From positions 1,506,214 through 1,565,302 of the forward strand of contig NZ_LT629850.1 in NCBI RefSeq assembly GCF_900106845.1: a stretch of 59,089 nucleotides of DNA. Reading direction: 5' to 3'. The translations under genes were made by a program, and so were the position numbers. This document shows positions 17,539 to 27,300 of the stretch, one piece after another; positions within the stretch are counted from its first letter, which is position 1, and each line of letters begins with the position of its first letter. The notes beneath the pieces are model-generated. The model was not told the origin of the DNA. It was given only the letters and a program-made list of their open reading frames with translations, and ran no database searches. This DNA comes from Romboutsia timonensis (GTDB lineage: Bacteria; Bacillota; Clostridia; Peptostreptococcales; Peptostreptococcaceae).

Positions 17539-19104
17539 TTATACTCCTAATATCATAGAACCTATAGCTAGAATTGCTACTGTTGCTATAAATATTAGAA
17601 CTAGTAATTTCGTTACAAACTTCATCCATGTTGAGTATTCTATTTTAGCTATTGCTAAACCTCCCATAACAACTCCTGATGTTGGAGTTATTAAGTTTAC
17701 TATACCACTTCCTGCAGAAAATGCTGAAACTACTATTTCTGGTGCTATATTTAACCTCTCTGCTAATGGTGCAAATATCGGCATAGAAACTGAAGCTAAT
17801 CCTGAAGTTGATGGTATTAAGAATGATAATGCTATGTATATTAAATATGCCATATTAGCAAATAGCATTCCAGATACTCCACTTAGTATTCCTGATGCTT
17901 TATCAAGTATAAATAAATCTAATCCTGAATTTGCCATCATAAATGATATACCTCTTGATATACCTACTACTAAAGCAACTCCAACCATATCTGCACATCC
18001 AGATATAAATGATTTAACTATATCTTCCTCTGACATTCTACATACTAATCCAATAACAATAGCCATTATAAAGAACCAAACTGTTAATTCTGGGAACCAC
18101 CAAGTTCCTAGTGAAGCTCCATTAAACCATGATGTATTATCAAATATAGTTACTCCAAAATCATTCCAAGGTATAACACTTATAATCATAACTACAAATG
18201 AAAAAGCAAATAAACCTAATGCTACTTTTTGTTTTCCACTTAATTCTAATATTTCTCCTGAATTATTATCAAATGCTTCCTTAGCCTCATTTAATTCATG
18301 TTTAGATAATATAGATTTACCTTTATCATTGTAAACTTTTTTAGCATAGTTCATTACATATAATATAGATATTATTAAAGGTACTATCCATAAGGCAACA
18401 CCTAAAATTATAGTTGTTCCTTGATTTATCTCTACTCCTGCTGCTCCTGCTGCTGATATTGCAGCACCTATTGCAAATGGATTTACTGTTGAACCTAAAA
18501 CACCTACACCACAGCCAAGTAATAATGTAGCTGCCCCTACTAATGGATCAAATCCAGCTGCCATCATTGTTGCAGTTATTAATGCGTAAAATGCTAAAGA
18601 CTCTTCAGCCATACCATAAGATGTTCCACCTAATGAAAATATTAGCATTAATACAGGTATTAACATTAATTCCTTACCTTTAAGCTTTTTAACTAGAGCC
18701 CCAACTCCAGCATCTAATGCTCCTGTTTTTGTTATAACTCCTAAAAATCCACCTATTATAAGTACAAATAATGCAACATCTATTGCACCTTTAAGAGTCC
18801 CATCATTCCATACACTTACATATGGTATATCTGCATTATTTATGGTTTCAAGAGCAGCATCTATACCACCTTCACTCATAGATGTACTTATAGCTTCATC
18901 TAAAGCATTATCCTTTATCCCTACCATACCAGTTACTGGTGCCATAACTACATCTGCTAATTGAGCTTTCTTAACGCCTGGCACAACTTGAGTTACTAAT
19001 GCTATAACTATCATTATAGTTAATAAAACTGTGTAGGCAGACGGAAATTTAAATTTTTTCTTTTTAGTAGCTTTTCTATTATTTGAAGTTGAAGCTTTTG
19101 CCAT
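17539..19104 (-). CDS. arcD: YfcC-family arginine/ornithine exchanger (ArcD-type)
   Basis: This is a 521-residue polytopic protein of about 12 helices with a basic cytosolic start (SNNRKATKKKKFKFPSAYTV) and YfcC/DcuC family sequences such as LGGTSYGMAEESLAFYALI and FLIPSTSGLASVSMPIFAPL. In streptococci and clostridia, YfcC-type proteins encoded with arcABC exchange external arginine for ornithine. The place after arcC supports that role here; the substrate is inferred. A 38-base inverted repeat lies between arcC and this gene. The start has GGGAGGAAATT. Confidence 0.88.
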   Translation of the reverse strand: MAKASTSNNRKATKKKKFKFPSAYTVLLTIMIVIALVTQVVPGVKKAQLADVVMAPVTGMVGIKDNALDEAISTSMSEGGIDAALETINNADIPYVSVWNDGTLKGAIDVALFVLIIGGFLGVITKTGALDAGVGALVKKLKGKELMLIPVLMLIFSLGGTSYGMAEESLAFYALITATMMAAGFDPLVGAATLLLGCGVGVLGSTVNPFAIGAAISAAGAAGVEINQGTTIILGVALWIVPLIISILYVMNYAKKVYNDKGKSILSKHELNEAKEAFDNNSGEILELSGKQKVALGLFAFSFVVMIISVIPWNDFGVTIFDNTSWFNGASLGTWWFPELTVWFFIMAIVIGLVCRMSEEDIVKSFISGCADMVGVALVVGISRGISFMMANSGLDLFILDKASGILSGVSGMLFANMAYLIYIALSFLIPSTSGLASVSMPIFAPLAERLNIAPEIVVSAFSAGSGIVNLITPTSGVVMGGLAIAKIEYSTWMKFVTKLLVLIFIATVAILAIGSMILGV

Positions 19105-19146
19105 TTTAATTTCCTCCCTTTTTATAGTACATTAATTTTGTAAAAT

Positions 19147-19184
19147 AAAGGAAATATTATTAGTTTAAAAATAATATTTCCTTT
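19147..19184 (-). terminator. Hairpin between arcC and arcD
   Basis: AAAGGAAATATTATT pairs fully with AATAATATTTCCTTT. It may partly stop or protect transcripts, giving less arcD than arcC message. Confidence 0.65.
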
Positions 19185-19196
19185 ACCTTATCTTAT

Positions 19197-20153
19197 CTAT
19201 GCCTTACATATATTTTTTTCTTTATATATTATCGTTCCAGTTTCTCCATGTAGTGCTAACTTAGCTTTTTCTAAAGAAGTTATTAAAGCCTTACCATTAG
19301 TAGTTGACTCTACAAAATCTACACATGCTTCTACTTTAGGTAACATAGATCCTTTAGCGAAATGTCCTTCAGATATGTACTTAGTTGCTTGTTCTAAGTT
19401 TATAGAATCTAATTCTTCTTGATTTGGCTTATTAAAATTAACACAAACTCTGTCAACTGCAGTTAGTATAACTAACATTTCAGCATCAAGGTCTTTTGCT
19501 AATTTAGCACTTGATTTATCCTTATCTATAACAGCAGCTACACCATGTAATGATCCATCTTCTTTTTCTATTACTGGTATACCTCCACCACCAACAGTTA
19601 TTACTATTGTTCCATTATCAACTAAATTTTTAACTGTTTCAAGTTCAACTATTTTTTTTGGTTGAGGAGAAGCAACAACTCTTCTATATCCTCTTCCTGC
19701 ATCTTCTACAAAAGTAAATCCTTTTTCAGATGATATTTTTTCAGCTTCTTCTTTTGTATAAAACATACCTACTGGTTTAGTTAAATTTTTAAAAGCTTCA
19801 TCATTTTCATCAACTACAACTTGAGTAACTATAGTTGCTACATTTTTATTTATTTTTCTTGAATCTAATTCATTTTTTATAGATTGTTGTAAATGGTATC
19901 CTATATATCCTTGACTCATTGAGCCACATTCTGCAAATGGCATACTTGGAGTATTTGCACCATTACTAGAAGCAAAATCCATAGCTAAATTTATCATTCC
20001 AACTTGTGGTCCATTACCGTGACCAACTATTACATTGTATCCTTCTTCAGAAAGGTCTACTATTGTTTTTGCTGTTTGTTTAACTAACTCTAATTGTTCT
20101 TCTGGGTTATTTCCTAAAGCATTTCCACCTAGTGCTATAACTAATCTTTTCAT
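19197..20153 (-). CDS. arcC: Carbamate kinase
   Basis: It makes ATP from carbamoyl phosphate and ADP, the energy-yielding last step of the arginine deiminase route. The sequence shows the amino-acid-kinase fold hallmarks LVIALGGNALG, GHGNGPQVGMI, the ECGSMSQGYIGYHLQQ segment, VITVGGGGIPV and VIDKDKSSAKLA. At 318 residues it has the usual length. It is third in the arcA-arcB-arcC-arcD order on the minus strand, with hairpins on both sides. Confidence 0.97.
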   Translation of the reverse strand: MKRLVIALGGNALGNNPEEQLELVKQTAKTIVDLSEEGYNVIVGHGNGPQVGMINLAMDFASSNGANTPSMPFAECGSMSQGYIGYHLQQSIKNELDSRKINKNVATIVTQVVVDENDEAFKNLTKPVGMFYTKEEAEKISSEKGFTFVEDAGRGYRRVVASPQPKKIVELETVKNLVDNGTIVITVGGGGIPVIEKEDGSLHGVAAVIDKDKSSAKLAKDLDAEMLVILTAVDRVCVNFNKPNQEELDSINLEQATKYISEGHFAKGSMLPKVEACVDFVESTTNGKALITSLEKAKLALHGETGTIIYKEKNICKA

Positions 20154-20218
20154 ATTTATACTCCTCTACTTATTTTACTCTAATATATTAATTCCTTAAA
20201 ATATTTGTACATCTATGT

Positions 20219-20265
20219 AAAGACAGCCTTCATTATATGTTATTACTTTAATGAAGGCCATCTTT
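20219..20265 (-). terminator. Hairpin between arcB and arcC
   Basis: GCCTTCATTA pairs with TAATGAAGGC, extended by AGA/TCT. It lies 20 bases after the arcB stop and before arcC, and probably acts as a processing or attenuation site inside the operon. Confidence 0.65.
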
Positions 20266-20284
20266 TATATTTAAAGTCTGTATA

Positions 20285-21280
20285 TTATTGTCCTATAGTA
20301 GCAGCCATTATAGCTTTTATAGTATGCATTCTATTTTCAGCTTCATCGAAAACTACTGAATGTTTAGATTCAAATACTTCATCAGTAACTTCCATTTCAG
20401 TTATACCAAATTTTTCTCCCATTTGGGCACCTATTTTAGTTTTTAAGTCATGGAATGATGGTAAACAATGCATAAATATAGCTTCTGGATGAGCATTATC
20501 CATAACAGTTTTATTTACTTGATATGGCTTTAATTGTTTTATTCTAGCTTCCCAAACTTCATCTGGTTCTCCCATAGATACCCAAACATCAGTGTATATA
20601 ACGTCAGCATTCTTAGTACCTTTAATAACATCTTCAGTTAATGTTATTGTACAGTTATTTTCTTTAGCTATAGCTTCACACTGTTCAACTAATTCTTTAG
20701 CTGGGAATAATTCTTTTGGAGCACATGCTGTGAAATTTAATCCCATCTTAGCACAAGCAACCATTAAAGAGTTACCCATATTATTTCTAGCATCTCCCAT
20801 GTAAACGAAGTTTACGCCTTTTAATCTTCCTAATTTTTCCTCTATAGTTAATAAGTCTGCTAACATTTGAGTTGGATGGAATTCATCAGTTAAGCCATTC
20901 CATACTGGAACACCTGCATAAGCTGATAATTCCTCAACTATTTCTTGAGAAAATCCTCTATACTCTATACCGTCATACATTCTTCCTAAAACTCTAGCTG
21001 TATCTGCTATAGATTCTTTTTTACCCATTTGAGATCCTGTAGGTCCTAAATATGTAACTCCCATTCCTAAATCCATAGCCCCTACTTCAAATGCACATCT
21101 TGTTCTTGTTGAGTCTTTTTCAAATAATATTGCAACATTTTTTCCCTCTAATTTTTTATGCACTACACCAGCTCTTTTTAAATTTTTATAGTCCTTAGAT
21201 AAATCTAATAAATATCTTATTTCCTCACTTGTGAAATCTAATAATTTTAAAAATGAACGACCTCTTAAATTAACTCCCAT
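20285..21280 (-). CDS. arcB: Ornithine carbamoyltransferase (catabolic)
   Basis: It phosphorolyses citrulline to ornithine and carbamoyl phosphate. Visible motifs are the carbamoyl-phosphate loop STRTR ([16 protein letters not shown]), [11 protein letters not shown], the ornithine loop region MGEPDEVWE and [10 protein letters not shown] with the catalytic Cys. It has 331 residues. It lies between arcA and arcC, which marks it as the catabolic enzyme. The start follows a GGGGGA site. Confidence 0.97.
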   Translation of the reverse strand: MGVNLRGRSFLKLLDFTSEEIRYLLDLSKDYKNLKRAGVVHKKLEGKNVAILFEKDSTRTRCAFEVGAMDLGMGVTYLGPTGSQMGKKESIADTARVLGRMYDGIEYRGFSQEIVEELSAYAGVPVWNGLTDEFHPTQMLADLLTIEEKLGRLKGVNFVYMGDARNNMGNSLMVACAKMGLNFTACAPKELFPAKELVEQCEAIAKENNCTITLTEDVIKGTKNADVIYTDVWVSMGEPDEVWEARIKQLKPYQVNKTVMDNAHPEAIFMHCLPSFHDLKTKIGAQMGEKFGITEMEVTDEVFESKHSVVFDEAENRMHTIKAIMAATIGQ

Positions 21281-21333
21281 TTTAAAAATCCCCCTATTAT
21301 TTTTATATTTTAATATTTAATATAATTTTTATA

Positions 21334-22557
21334 TTATGCTTCTCTTATTAAAGGCATAGACATACATCTTGGGCCCCCACGTCCTCTAGATAATTCGCTT
21401 GATGGTATTACATGTATTTTTATACCATTTTGTTCTAGTAATCTATTAGTTATATAGTTTCTTGAATAAACAATAACTTCACCAGGTTTTATACATAATG
21501 TATTTGAACCATCATTCCACTGTTCTCTATCAGCAACAACTTTATCTCCACCACCACATTGTATTAAAGTAACTTTTTCTACTCCAAGGTGCTTAGCCAA
21601 TATGTTCTCTAATTTATCATTAACTTCTACTATTTTTAATTCTCCTTCAGCCTCACCCTTAGTTACTTCAAATACTTGTAATGTACCTTGTATTCCTGGA
21701 TGTATAGTGAACTTATCTACATCTATTTGAGTAAATACTGTATCTAAGTGCATCATTGCTCTATTATTTGGTATATTAAATGCTAATATAGTTTCTATAT
21801 CTTTATTTGTACTATTAAAGAATATTTGTTTAGCTATATGCTCTATTGCATCAGCTTGAGTTCTTTGAGATATACCTATTGCTAAAGTTTTTTCAGTTAA
21901 GTTTAATATATCTCCACCTTCTATATGGTGTTTAAAGTCTCTATCATAAAATCTTTCTACTTGATTTTTAAAATCTTTATGATACTTAAAGATATAATCT
22001 GCATATATAGTTTCTCTGTTTCTTGTTACAGAGTACATTTTATTTAAACTTATACCACTACCTATACTAGCAAATGGATCCCTTGTAAAATACAAGTTTG
22101 GCATTGGGTCAGTAATAAATGGATAATCATCTTCTGCCAAATCTGCTAAACTTTTTTTACTTATTTCTGGTAATTCATTTTTATTTATACCAGCCATAGT
22201 CGTTCTTATTAATTCTTCATTAGATTCAAACCCTTTTAAATATGTATAAACAACCTTTTTCATTTCTGAATTTTTTATATGAGCTTCTTCTATAAATTGA
22301 TTTATAAACTCCTCTTTTACTAATTCATCCTCAATAACCTCTGCTGCTAATTCATGTAAATAAACAACCTCTGCTCCATTTTGTCTTAAAACTTCAGCAA
22401 AACAATCATGCTCTTGTTGTGCTACTTCTAAGAATGGAATATCATCAAATAATAATCCTTCAAGATATTCAGGTGTTAAATTTTCTAGTTCTTTACCTGG
22501 TCTGTGAAGTAAAACTTTTTTTAGTGGTTTTATTTCACTTGTTACTTTTATTGCCAT
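21334..22557 (-). CDS. arcA: Arginine deiminase
   Basis: It converts arginine to citrulline and ammonia, the first step of the pathway, and helps the cell obtain ATP and resist acid. The guanidino-group-modifying fold is marked by [13 protein letters not shown], the His-Ile-Glu-Gly segment ([11 protein letters not shown]) and the nucleophile in [12 protein letters not shown] near the C-terminus. I place the start at the ATG at 22557 ([14 protein letters not shown], 407 aa) because GGGGGAGATAACT lies just upstream; the longer frame above it is not coding. About 150 bases upstream is the MerR-methyltransferase gene on the same strand, so the operon promoter should be in 22558-22706. Confidence 0.97.
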   Translation of the reverse strand: MAIKVTSEIKPLKKVLLHRPGKELENLTPEYLEGLLFDDIPFLEVAQQEHDCFAEVLRQNGAEVVYLHELAAEVIEDELVKEEFINQFIEEAHIKNSEMKKVVYTYLKGFESNEELIRTTMAGINKNELPEISKKSLADLAEDDYPFITDPMPNLYFTRDPFASIGSGISLNKMYSVTRNRETIYADYIFKYHKDFKNQVERFYDRDFKHHIEGGDILNLTEKTLAIGISQRTQADAIEHIAKQIFFNSTNKDIETILAFNIPNNRAMMHLDTVFTQIDVDKFTIHPGIQGTLQVFEVTKGEAEGELKIVEVNDKLENILAKHLGVEKVTLIQCGGGDKVVADREQWNDGSNTLCIKPGEVIVYSRNYITNRLLEQNGIKIHVIPSSELSRGRGGPRCMSMPLIREA

Positions 22558-22706
22558 AGTTATCTCCCCCTTTGAGTATGTTATATCAATAACTAAAACA
22601 CATTTTTTTAATAATATATATTTATATAAAATCACACAAATAAACGTTTTCCTTATCATTATAATAATAAAACATTTATTTTGTGTTGATTTATAAACTA
22701 AGTAAA

Positions 22707-23891
22707 TTAAAGTTTAATACTTTCAAATAGTACTTGATTATTAGTTATATAGATGTTTCCATGTTTATTAATATTTAAATCTATGTACTTTTCAAAATCT
22801 TTTTTCTTGGTATCTACTAATTCTATGATATTACCAGGAATAGAATATATATATTCTAATATTCCTTTAGAATCATTTATTACTAACTTATCTTCATATA
22901 GATATCTTTTAGTTTGGCTAAAGTGTTTACTTAATATCTCTTGTCCATTTTCCATTCCAAACTTACTAGAAATTTTTTCTTCTGATATTTTAATATTGCT
23001 ATTAAATCCTTTCATCAAACTTTCTAATTCTTTCATATTATTACTATCAATTGTTGAGCTATAAAAATGTCCACCTACTTTTAATACTCTCTTTATTTCT
23101 TTTAAAACTTTATCTAAATCTTTCATATAAAATAATATATGATTGGCTATTACTAAATCAAAGCTTTCATCTTCAAAAGGAATATTATTTGGGTCAACAA
23201 TTTCAAAGTCAAATACATCTGAATAATCGCTTAGATTTTTCTTTGCATTATTTACCATATCTTCACATACATCAGTTAAAGTTATATTTATATCTTTATC
23301 CAGTAAATCTATATTCTTAGACCATAAGGCACCATTTCCACATCCAATTTCTAAAACTTTATACTTTTTATTTAGTTTTATATTACTAAAAGTCCACTTA
23401 TACCAACCATGTCTATTAGAACTAAATCTATCTTGTAGTTTTACACTAGCATCTAAGTTTGATGAATCTATACATTGTTGCAATAATTCTTTTTCGTCTT
23501 CTAAGATTTTTATTATATCTATTGTTTTATTCCAATCTATATTTTGTTCATCCTCAATACTATTTTCTGCTGATTCTATAGCATGTAAGACTACTTTCAT
23601 ATAATTTATTTTATTTTTTATTATATTTTTTTGTAAACTCAAAGAATTTATAATATCTTTTTTTTCAAAACTTTGGGATTCAGTATTTTTAACTTCTTCT
23701 AAAGATAATCCTAAGTACTTTAAAGCTAAAATTCTCTTGAGTTTTATAAAATCTGATTCTGTATATAGCCTGTGCCCAGAGCTATTATGAGATGATGGAC
23801 TTAGTACACCTTTATTATCATAATATCTTATAGTTCTAGTGGTTACACCAGCCATCTTAGCAATCTCACCTGTAGTATATTGTCCCTTCAT
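22707..23891 (-). CDS. MerR-family regulator fused to a SAM methyltransferase
   Basis: Residues 1-70 are a MerR winged helix ([20 protein letters not shown], then [20 protein letters not shown]). A helical linker follows, and residues 165-290 form a class I SAM methyltransferase with motif [13 protein letters not shown] and the downstream [20 protein letters not shown]. Such fusions occur in clostridia and bacilli; the methyl acceptor is unknown. In MerR proteins the C-terminal domain normally senses the signal, so methylation may couple to gene control. The start has GGAGGAAATATT. It is not evidently linked to arginine use, although it lies just upstream of arcA. Confidence 0.9.
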   Translation of the reverse strand: MKGQYTTGEIAKMAGVTTRTIRYYDNKGVLSPSSHNSSGHRLYTESDFIKLKRILALKYLGLSLEEVKNTESQSFEKKDIINSLSLQKNIIKNKINYMKVVLHAIESAENSIEDEQNIDWNKTIDIIKILEDEKELLQQCIDSSNLDASVKLQDRFSSNRHGWYKWTFSNIKLNKKYKVLEIGCGNGALWSKNIDLLDKDINITLTDVCEDMVNNAKKNLSDYSDVFDFEIVDPNNIPFEDESFDLVIANHILFYMKDLDKVLKEIKRVLKVGGHFYSSTIDSNNMKELESLMKGFNSNIKISEEKISSKFGMENGQEILSKHFSQTKRYLYEDKLVINDSKGILEYIYSIPGNIIELVDTKKKDFEKYIDLNINKHGNIYITNNQVLFESIKL

Positions 23892-23932
23892 AATATTTCC
23901 TCCAAATCTCTTGCTTTAATTTAATTCTATTA

Positions 23933-23952
23933 GGTTACGTTACGTTATGTAC
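23933..23952. promoter_or_regulatory. Candidate MerR-type operator
   Basis: The sequence GGTTACGTTACGTTATGTAC lies about 42-61 bases upstream of the MerR-fusion start. It has tandem GTTAC units, read as GTAAC on the gene strand, and stands out from the AT-rich surroundings. MerR proteins often bind such elements in their own promoters; this assignment is inference. Confidence 0.4.
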
Positions 23953-24060
23953 AACAACTTTTTTTAAAAAATTTTTAATAAATTTAAAAATAAACTTTTC
24001 TACATTTTTTTCTTATATTTACTTTACTTTTTAATTTTTTGATATATATAAGCTTTATAA

Positions 24061-24206
24061 TTAATCAATTAATTTATAGTAGTACCTCTTTATAGATTGT
24101 CCATCTTTAATATCTAATTTCCATTTATAATTATTTCTTATATCCATTACTAACTTTGTATGTTTTGATGTATCATAAAATATCGTTCTAAATTTTATAA
24201 TCTCTT
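24061..24206 (-). pseudogene. Orphan coding fragment
   Basis: Read leftward, an open frame without a start encodes about 47 residues including FRTIFYDTSKHTKLVMDI and RNNYKWKLDIKDGQSIKRYY, ending KLID and stop. The composition looks like a real protein end. A TAA lies just before it in frame. It is probably the 3-prime remnant of a lost gene; I cannot name it. The rest of 23953-24307 is AT-rich and empty. Confidence 0.3.
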
Positions 24207-24307
24207 ATATATATATTATATTCATAATCCTCAACCAAGTAATTATAAATTTAAAAATGTTTTCCTAAATCTTTGTAAGTAATTTTAAATTTCTATAATT
24301 TTCACAT

Positions 24308-24500
24308 AAAAAATTCGCTACGCTTGAGCGACGTGTCGGCGAAACACTTCATGTCGCCAACGATATGACACTCGCTACCGCTTCGGTCACATCCGTTGCT
24401 CAAAATGTCATTTTTTACGTTTCTGAAACTATTGATATTAGTTATATTTATAAGTTATACACAAAAAATTTTATATCATAGTTTCCTTGTACGTAAAAAA
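24308..24500 (+). repeat. Dispersed composite repeat, copy 1 (diverged)
   Basis: The left module (24308-24410) begins AAAAAATTCGCTACGCTTGA and is GC-rich with several small palindromes such as CGCTTGAGCG and GGCG/CGCC. The right module (24411-24500) is bounded by TTTTTTACGT and ACGTAAAAAA and contains TTATACACA (24455-24463), which fits the DnaA box consensus TTATNCACA. The right end abuts the terminator of the surface-protein gene. Confidence 0.85.
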
Positions 24501-24539
24501 TAGCTAGACTTGAATACTGCCCCAGTTCTAGCTATTTTT
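24495..24539 (-). terminator. Terminator of the surface-protein gene
   Basis: AAAATAGCTAGA and TCTAGCTATTTT form the stem. The same AAAATAGCTAGA stem is used again at 25739 and 52340. Confidence 0.75.
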
Positions 24540-24592
24540 GCTTTATATCTATTACCCAATTATATAACAGAGCCTAAATATATAATATTAAT

Positions 24593-25600
24593 TTATCTTC
24601 TCTTTCTTATCATTTTAAATAATCCTAAACCTATCAGCCCTGTTGTAGCCAGTCCTAATCCTGTTGATACAACATCCTCAACTGGGTCTACATTTTCGTT
24701 TGTTTCATTATTTATTTCTTGTTTACTAACTTCTTCTTTATTTACTTGATGCTCATAATTTATTTGCTCATTTTCTAAATCCATCATAATACTGTCTATC
24801 TCACTATCAGTATATCCATTTTCTTCTAAGGCATAAACAATATCTCTCTCACTTATTTTATCTTTATTATTATTAGTTAGTAAACTTGCAATCATATAAT
24901 ATTTAAAAAAACTTAAATCTCTAGAATAATATTTATTTGATTTAAACTTAGTATAATAATTTGGATTATAATTATAATTGCTTTTTTTCTCTCTTGGCTT
25001 TACTGTATATGAAGTTTTAGAGCTTGAAGATTTACTACTACTTGTATTTTTATTTGTTGTATTTTCATATGTAGATTTATTTGTAAAATTTCCAGAGTCT
25101 ACTTTTAGGCTAGAAATTTTATTTGTTGTCTTCGTTGAACTTGATTTATTTGAATCTACTGTAGTAGTCTTATTAGTCGTATTACTATTTGTAATACTAT
25201 TACTTGTATTCTTATTAGCGTTTGTATTGCTATTTGTATTACTATTATTTGTATTCTTATTAGTGCTTGTATTGCTATTTGTAGTTATGTTTTTATTAGA
25301 GCTAATGTTATTTTTATTAGTAGTTGTAGTTTTGTTATAGCTAGTATTGTTCTTATTAATAGTTGTAGGTATTTTACTTGAACTAGAGTTATTCTTTTTA
25401 GAAGTAGAATATTTACCTGAGCTTTTGCTAGAGTTAGAACTCTTATAAGACTTGTTGCTACTTTTATAGGATTTAGAACTGCTAGACGACTTTGAACTAC
25501 TTTTATATGACTTTGCCTCAACTATATTATAAGGACAAAGCATAATAATAGTTAAAATAGATGTAAGCAAACATTTAGTCGCTTTTTTGTTAATTTTCAT
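24593..25600 (-). CDS. Ser/Asn/Thr-rich secreted surface protein with C-terminal anchor
   Basis: There is a signal peptide (KCLLTSILTIIMLCPYNIVEA), then a low-complexity region from about residue 32 to 190 made of SSKSYKSSNKSYKSS-type and NTNSNTNANKNTSN-type repeats. A folded, charged part follows (SKYYSRDLSFFKYYMIASLL, ISERDIVYALEENGYTDSEI), which looks like a small helical domain. The protein ends with one hydrophobic helix (TGLGLATTGLIGLGLFKMI) followed by RKRR, a membrane stop signal. There is no LPXTG motif. Such a protein would sit in the envelope with a long flexible stalk; the function is unknown. Low-complexity length is likely variable between strains. Confidence 0.8.
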   Translation of the reverse strand: MKINKKATKCLLTSILTIIMLCPYNIVEAKSYKSSSKSSSSSKSYKSSNKSYKSSNSSKSSGKYSTSKKNNSSSSKIPTTINKNNTSYNKTTTTNKNNISSNKNITTNSNTSTNKNTNNSNTNSNTNANKNTSNSITNSNTTNKTTTVDSNKSSSTKTTNKISSLKVDSGNFTNKSTYENTTNKNTSSSKSSSSKTSYTVKPREKKSNYNYNPNYYTKFKSNKYYSRDLSFFKYYMIASLLTNNNKDKISERDIVYALEENGYTDSEIDSIMMDLENEQINYEHQVNKEEVSKQEINNETNENVDPVEDVVSTGLGLATTGLIGLGLFKMIRKRR

Positions 25601-25738
25601 TACTTCAAATCTCCCTTGTTAATAATTATTAACTGTCAAGTTTATATTATATCATATAGCTAAGGGTTGCTACTATTGGTATGTATTGAAAATTATTAAA
25701 AAGATATATTAGACAATTGTATAATATATATACATATG

Positions 25739-25783
25739 AAAAATAGCTAGAACTGTTGGATTATCCAAAGTCTAGCTATTTTT
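25739..25783 (-). terminator. Hairpin downstream of the MNT/HEPN pair
   Basis: AAAAATAGCTAGA pairs with TCTAGCTATTTTT. It lies about 100 bases past the HEPN stop codon, inside sequence of the second AT-rich repeat family (TTAGACAATTG nearby at 25710). Confidence 0.65.
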
Positions 25784-25879
25784 GATGTGATTTAATCCGT
25801 AAGATACCAAACCTTTTATTCGCTTTATATTAAGATTGTGAACTAATTTATATTATTGTAGTATTTATAATAAATATTA

Positions 25880-26269
25880 TTAATACTCTAAAAAGTCTTT
25901 TAGTTTATTAAATTCTATTATATATTTTTCTTTTACTAAGTTTACTATATTAACTGCTGTTTCTTCATCATACATATGAGATGTCCTATTTCTATCTAAC
26001 ATCATCTCTATCCATACATCACCATTATTTATCAGCTTATGTTTAAATGCACATCTTATTGTACTTCTTGGTGCTAGTGCTTCATCTAGTATACCTTGAT
26101 CTTCTAGGTATAGCTTCATTACTTTCCAAGCTTGTTCAAATGTAAATTCAAACCTTTGTATAATCCCATCTATTATAATATCATCTGATATATCCTTTTT
26201 AAGAGCTTCTTCCAATCTTTTTAATGCCTTATAGAAGTCTTCTTTTCTTTCATCTAACTTTTTAGCCAT
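25880..26269 (-). CDS. HEPN/HI0074-type nucleotidyltransferase partner (HepT-like)
   Basis: This is a 129-aa all-helical protein of the nucleotidyltransferase substrate-binding family (EDFYKALKRLEEALKK, RFEFTFEQAWKVMKLYLEDQ, MLDRNRTSHMYDEETA). The RNRTSHMY segment is the conserved Arg-x-x-x-His region of HEPN proteins. It overlaps the MNT gene by eight bases, so they are co-translated. Pairs of this kind act as toxin-antitoxin modules in which the MNT protein adenylylates the HEPN partner; the HI0074 branch may instead modify other substrates. Which applies here cannot be read from sequence. Confidence 0.88.
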   Translation of the reverse strand: MAKKLDERKEDFYKALKRLEEALKKDISDDIIIDGIIQRFEFTFEQAWKVMKLYLEDQGILDEALAPRSTIRCAFKHKLINNGDVWIEMMLDRNRTSHMYDEETAVNIVNLVKEKYIIEFNKLKDFLEY

Positions 26270-26555
26270 TATATATTATTATCCCTTCATTTTTTATATT
26301 TTCAATTAGTTTTTCTTTTGTTAATTCATTAAAATTTAGTATATCAAAACTTAGAGGTGTGTTTACTTCTTCTATATCCATAGTTACTTTCGCTTGTATT
26401 AAATGTGTTATTTTTTCTCCGAATAAACATAAATCTATATCTGAATTATATTTATTATCTTGTCTAGCTCTTGAGCCAAATAATATTACTTGTTCTATTT
26501 CTTTATATTTTTTAAATATACTCTCTAACTCTAATCTTAGTTTTTCTTCAATCAC
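26262..26555 (-). CDS. MNT-type minimal nucleotidyltransferase (MntA-like)
   Basis: The 97-aa protein has the nucleotidyltransferase motif GSRARQDNKYNSDIDLC (GS then DxD) and a third acidic residue in the SFDILNF strand. It has only the catalytic core, which marks the MNT class. It begins after AGGTGATTAAGTG and runs into the HEPN gene. Together they form a small two-gene unit in an accessory region. Confidence 0.9.
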   Translation of the reverse strand: MIEEKLRLELESIFKKYKEIEQVILFGSRARQDNKYNSDIDLCLFGEKITHLIQAKVTMDIEEVNTPLSFDILNFNELTKEKLIENIKNEGIIIYNG

Positions 26556-26691
26556 TTAATCACCTCTTACTATAGAATACTAAATATCTATTTACATCCT
26601 TTAATTAATACTTTTAATGTTACAATAATTATACATTATACTTTTATATTAAACAAACTAAATTTAAAAACTATTCTACTCAAAAAATATT

Positions 26692-26765
26692 ATTTCACAA
26701 TTTATAACAATTGTGAACTTTCTTATATTTTAATATTAATCACACAATTATCTAACATAGCCTAT
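26692..26765 (-). repeat. AT-rich intergenic repeat family 2, copy
   Basis: The sequence holds ATAACAATTGTGAACTTTC and then AATCACACAATTATCTAAC followed by ATAGCC. Close relatives are at 52908-53012 (same orientation) and, reversed, at 52265-52410; fragments occur at 25709, 27985, 29326, 45403, 56350 and 57040. The remaining 26556-26842 sequence is AT-rich without a gene. Confidence 0.5.
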
Positions 26766-26842
26766 CAAAATAATCTAGAAATATATGCCTTCTAAATATG
26801 CATATATTCAATTAATAATTAGAGCTAATTATTTGACTATTT

Positions 26843-27193
26843 TTACTTTATAGCATCTTCAATATATGAAGATGCAATTGTCATTGCATCAACTATTTTT
26901 TTTAAACGTGTATATGTTCCTGTCCCTTCTTTTGCATTAATCATACCCTTTTCACTTTTACGAATAATAGATGTAACTTGATCTACTGATTTTAATAATT
27001 CTTCTTGTGTATAATTATGTTCTTGGTTTGTAACTAAGGCTTTTGAAATATATAAAGCTTTTATACGATTTCTAGTAAGTGAAAATTGTGGTGTTCCTTC
27101 TTTTAATTTAGGCTGTATTTTTTCACAATTTAAAATTGTAGAATCTATAAGATTTAAGGTATCTTCTATTTGTTTATCTGTATATTGGTTCAT
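26843..27193 (-). CDS. Hypothetical helical 116-aa protein
   Basis: The protein is predicted to be mostly helical (DKQIEDTLNLIDSTILNCEK, FSLTRNRIKALYISKALVTN, YTQEELLKSVDQVTSIIRKS), with no membrane segment or known motif. The start has AAGGAGGAATAAA. It is monocistronic, with repeat copy 2 upstream. I do not recognise the family; it could be a small conserved cytosolic protein of clostridia. Confidence 0.75.
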   Translation of the reverse strand: MNQYTDKQIEDTLNLIDSTILNCEKIQPKLKEGTPQFSLTRNRIKALYISKALVTNQEHNYTQEELLKSVDQVTSIIRKSEKGMINAKEGTGTYTRLKKIVDAMTIASSYIEDAIK

Positions 27194-27300
27194 TTTATTC
27201 CTCCTTGTTTAGTTTTCAATTTCAAAAACTAATAACTTATATATCATATCAAAACTTATGGATTAAATAAATATTCATCAAAATATATGTTTTAGTTAAT

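Noticed and set aside
17522-18334. 270-aa plus-strand frame opposite arcD
   Set aside because: It mirrors the arcD membrane protein and has no independent motif; the minus-strand gene is clearly real.
25285-25521. Open frames on both strands over the Ser/Asn-rich gene
   Set aside because: Low-complexity codon repeats open other frames by chance.
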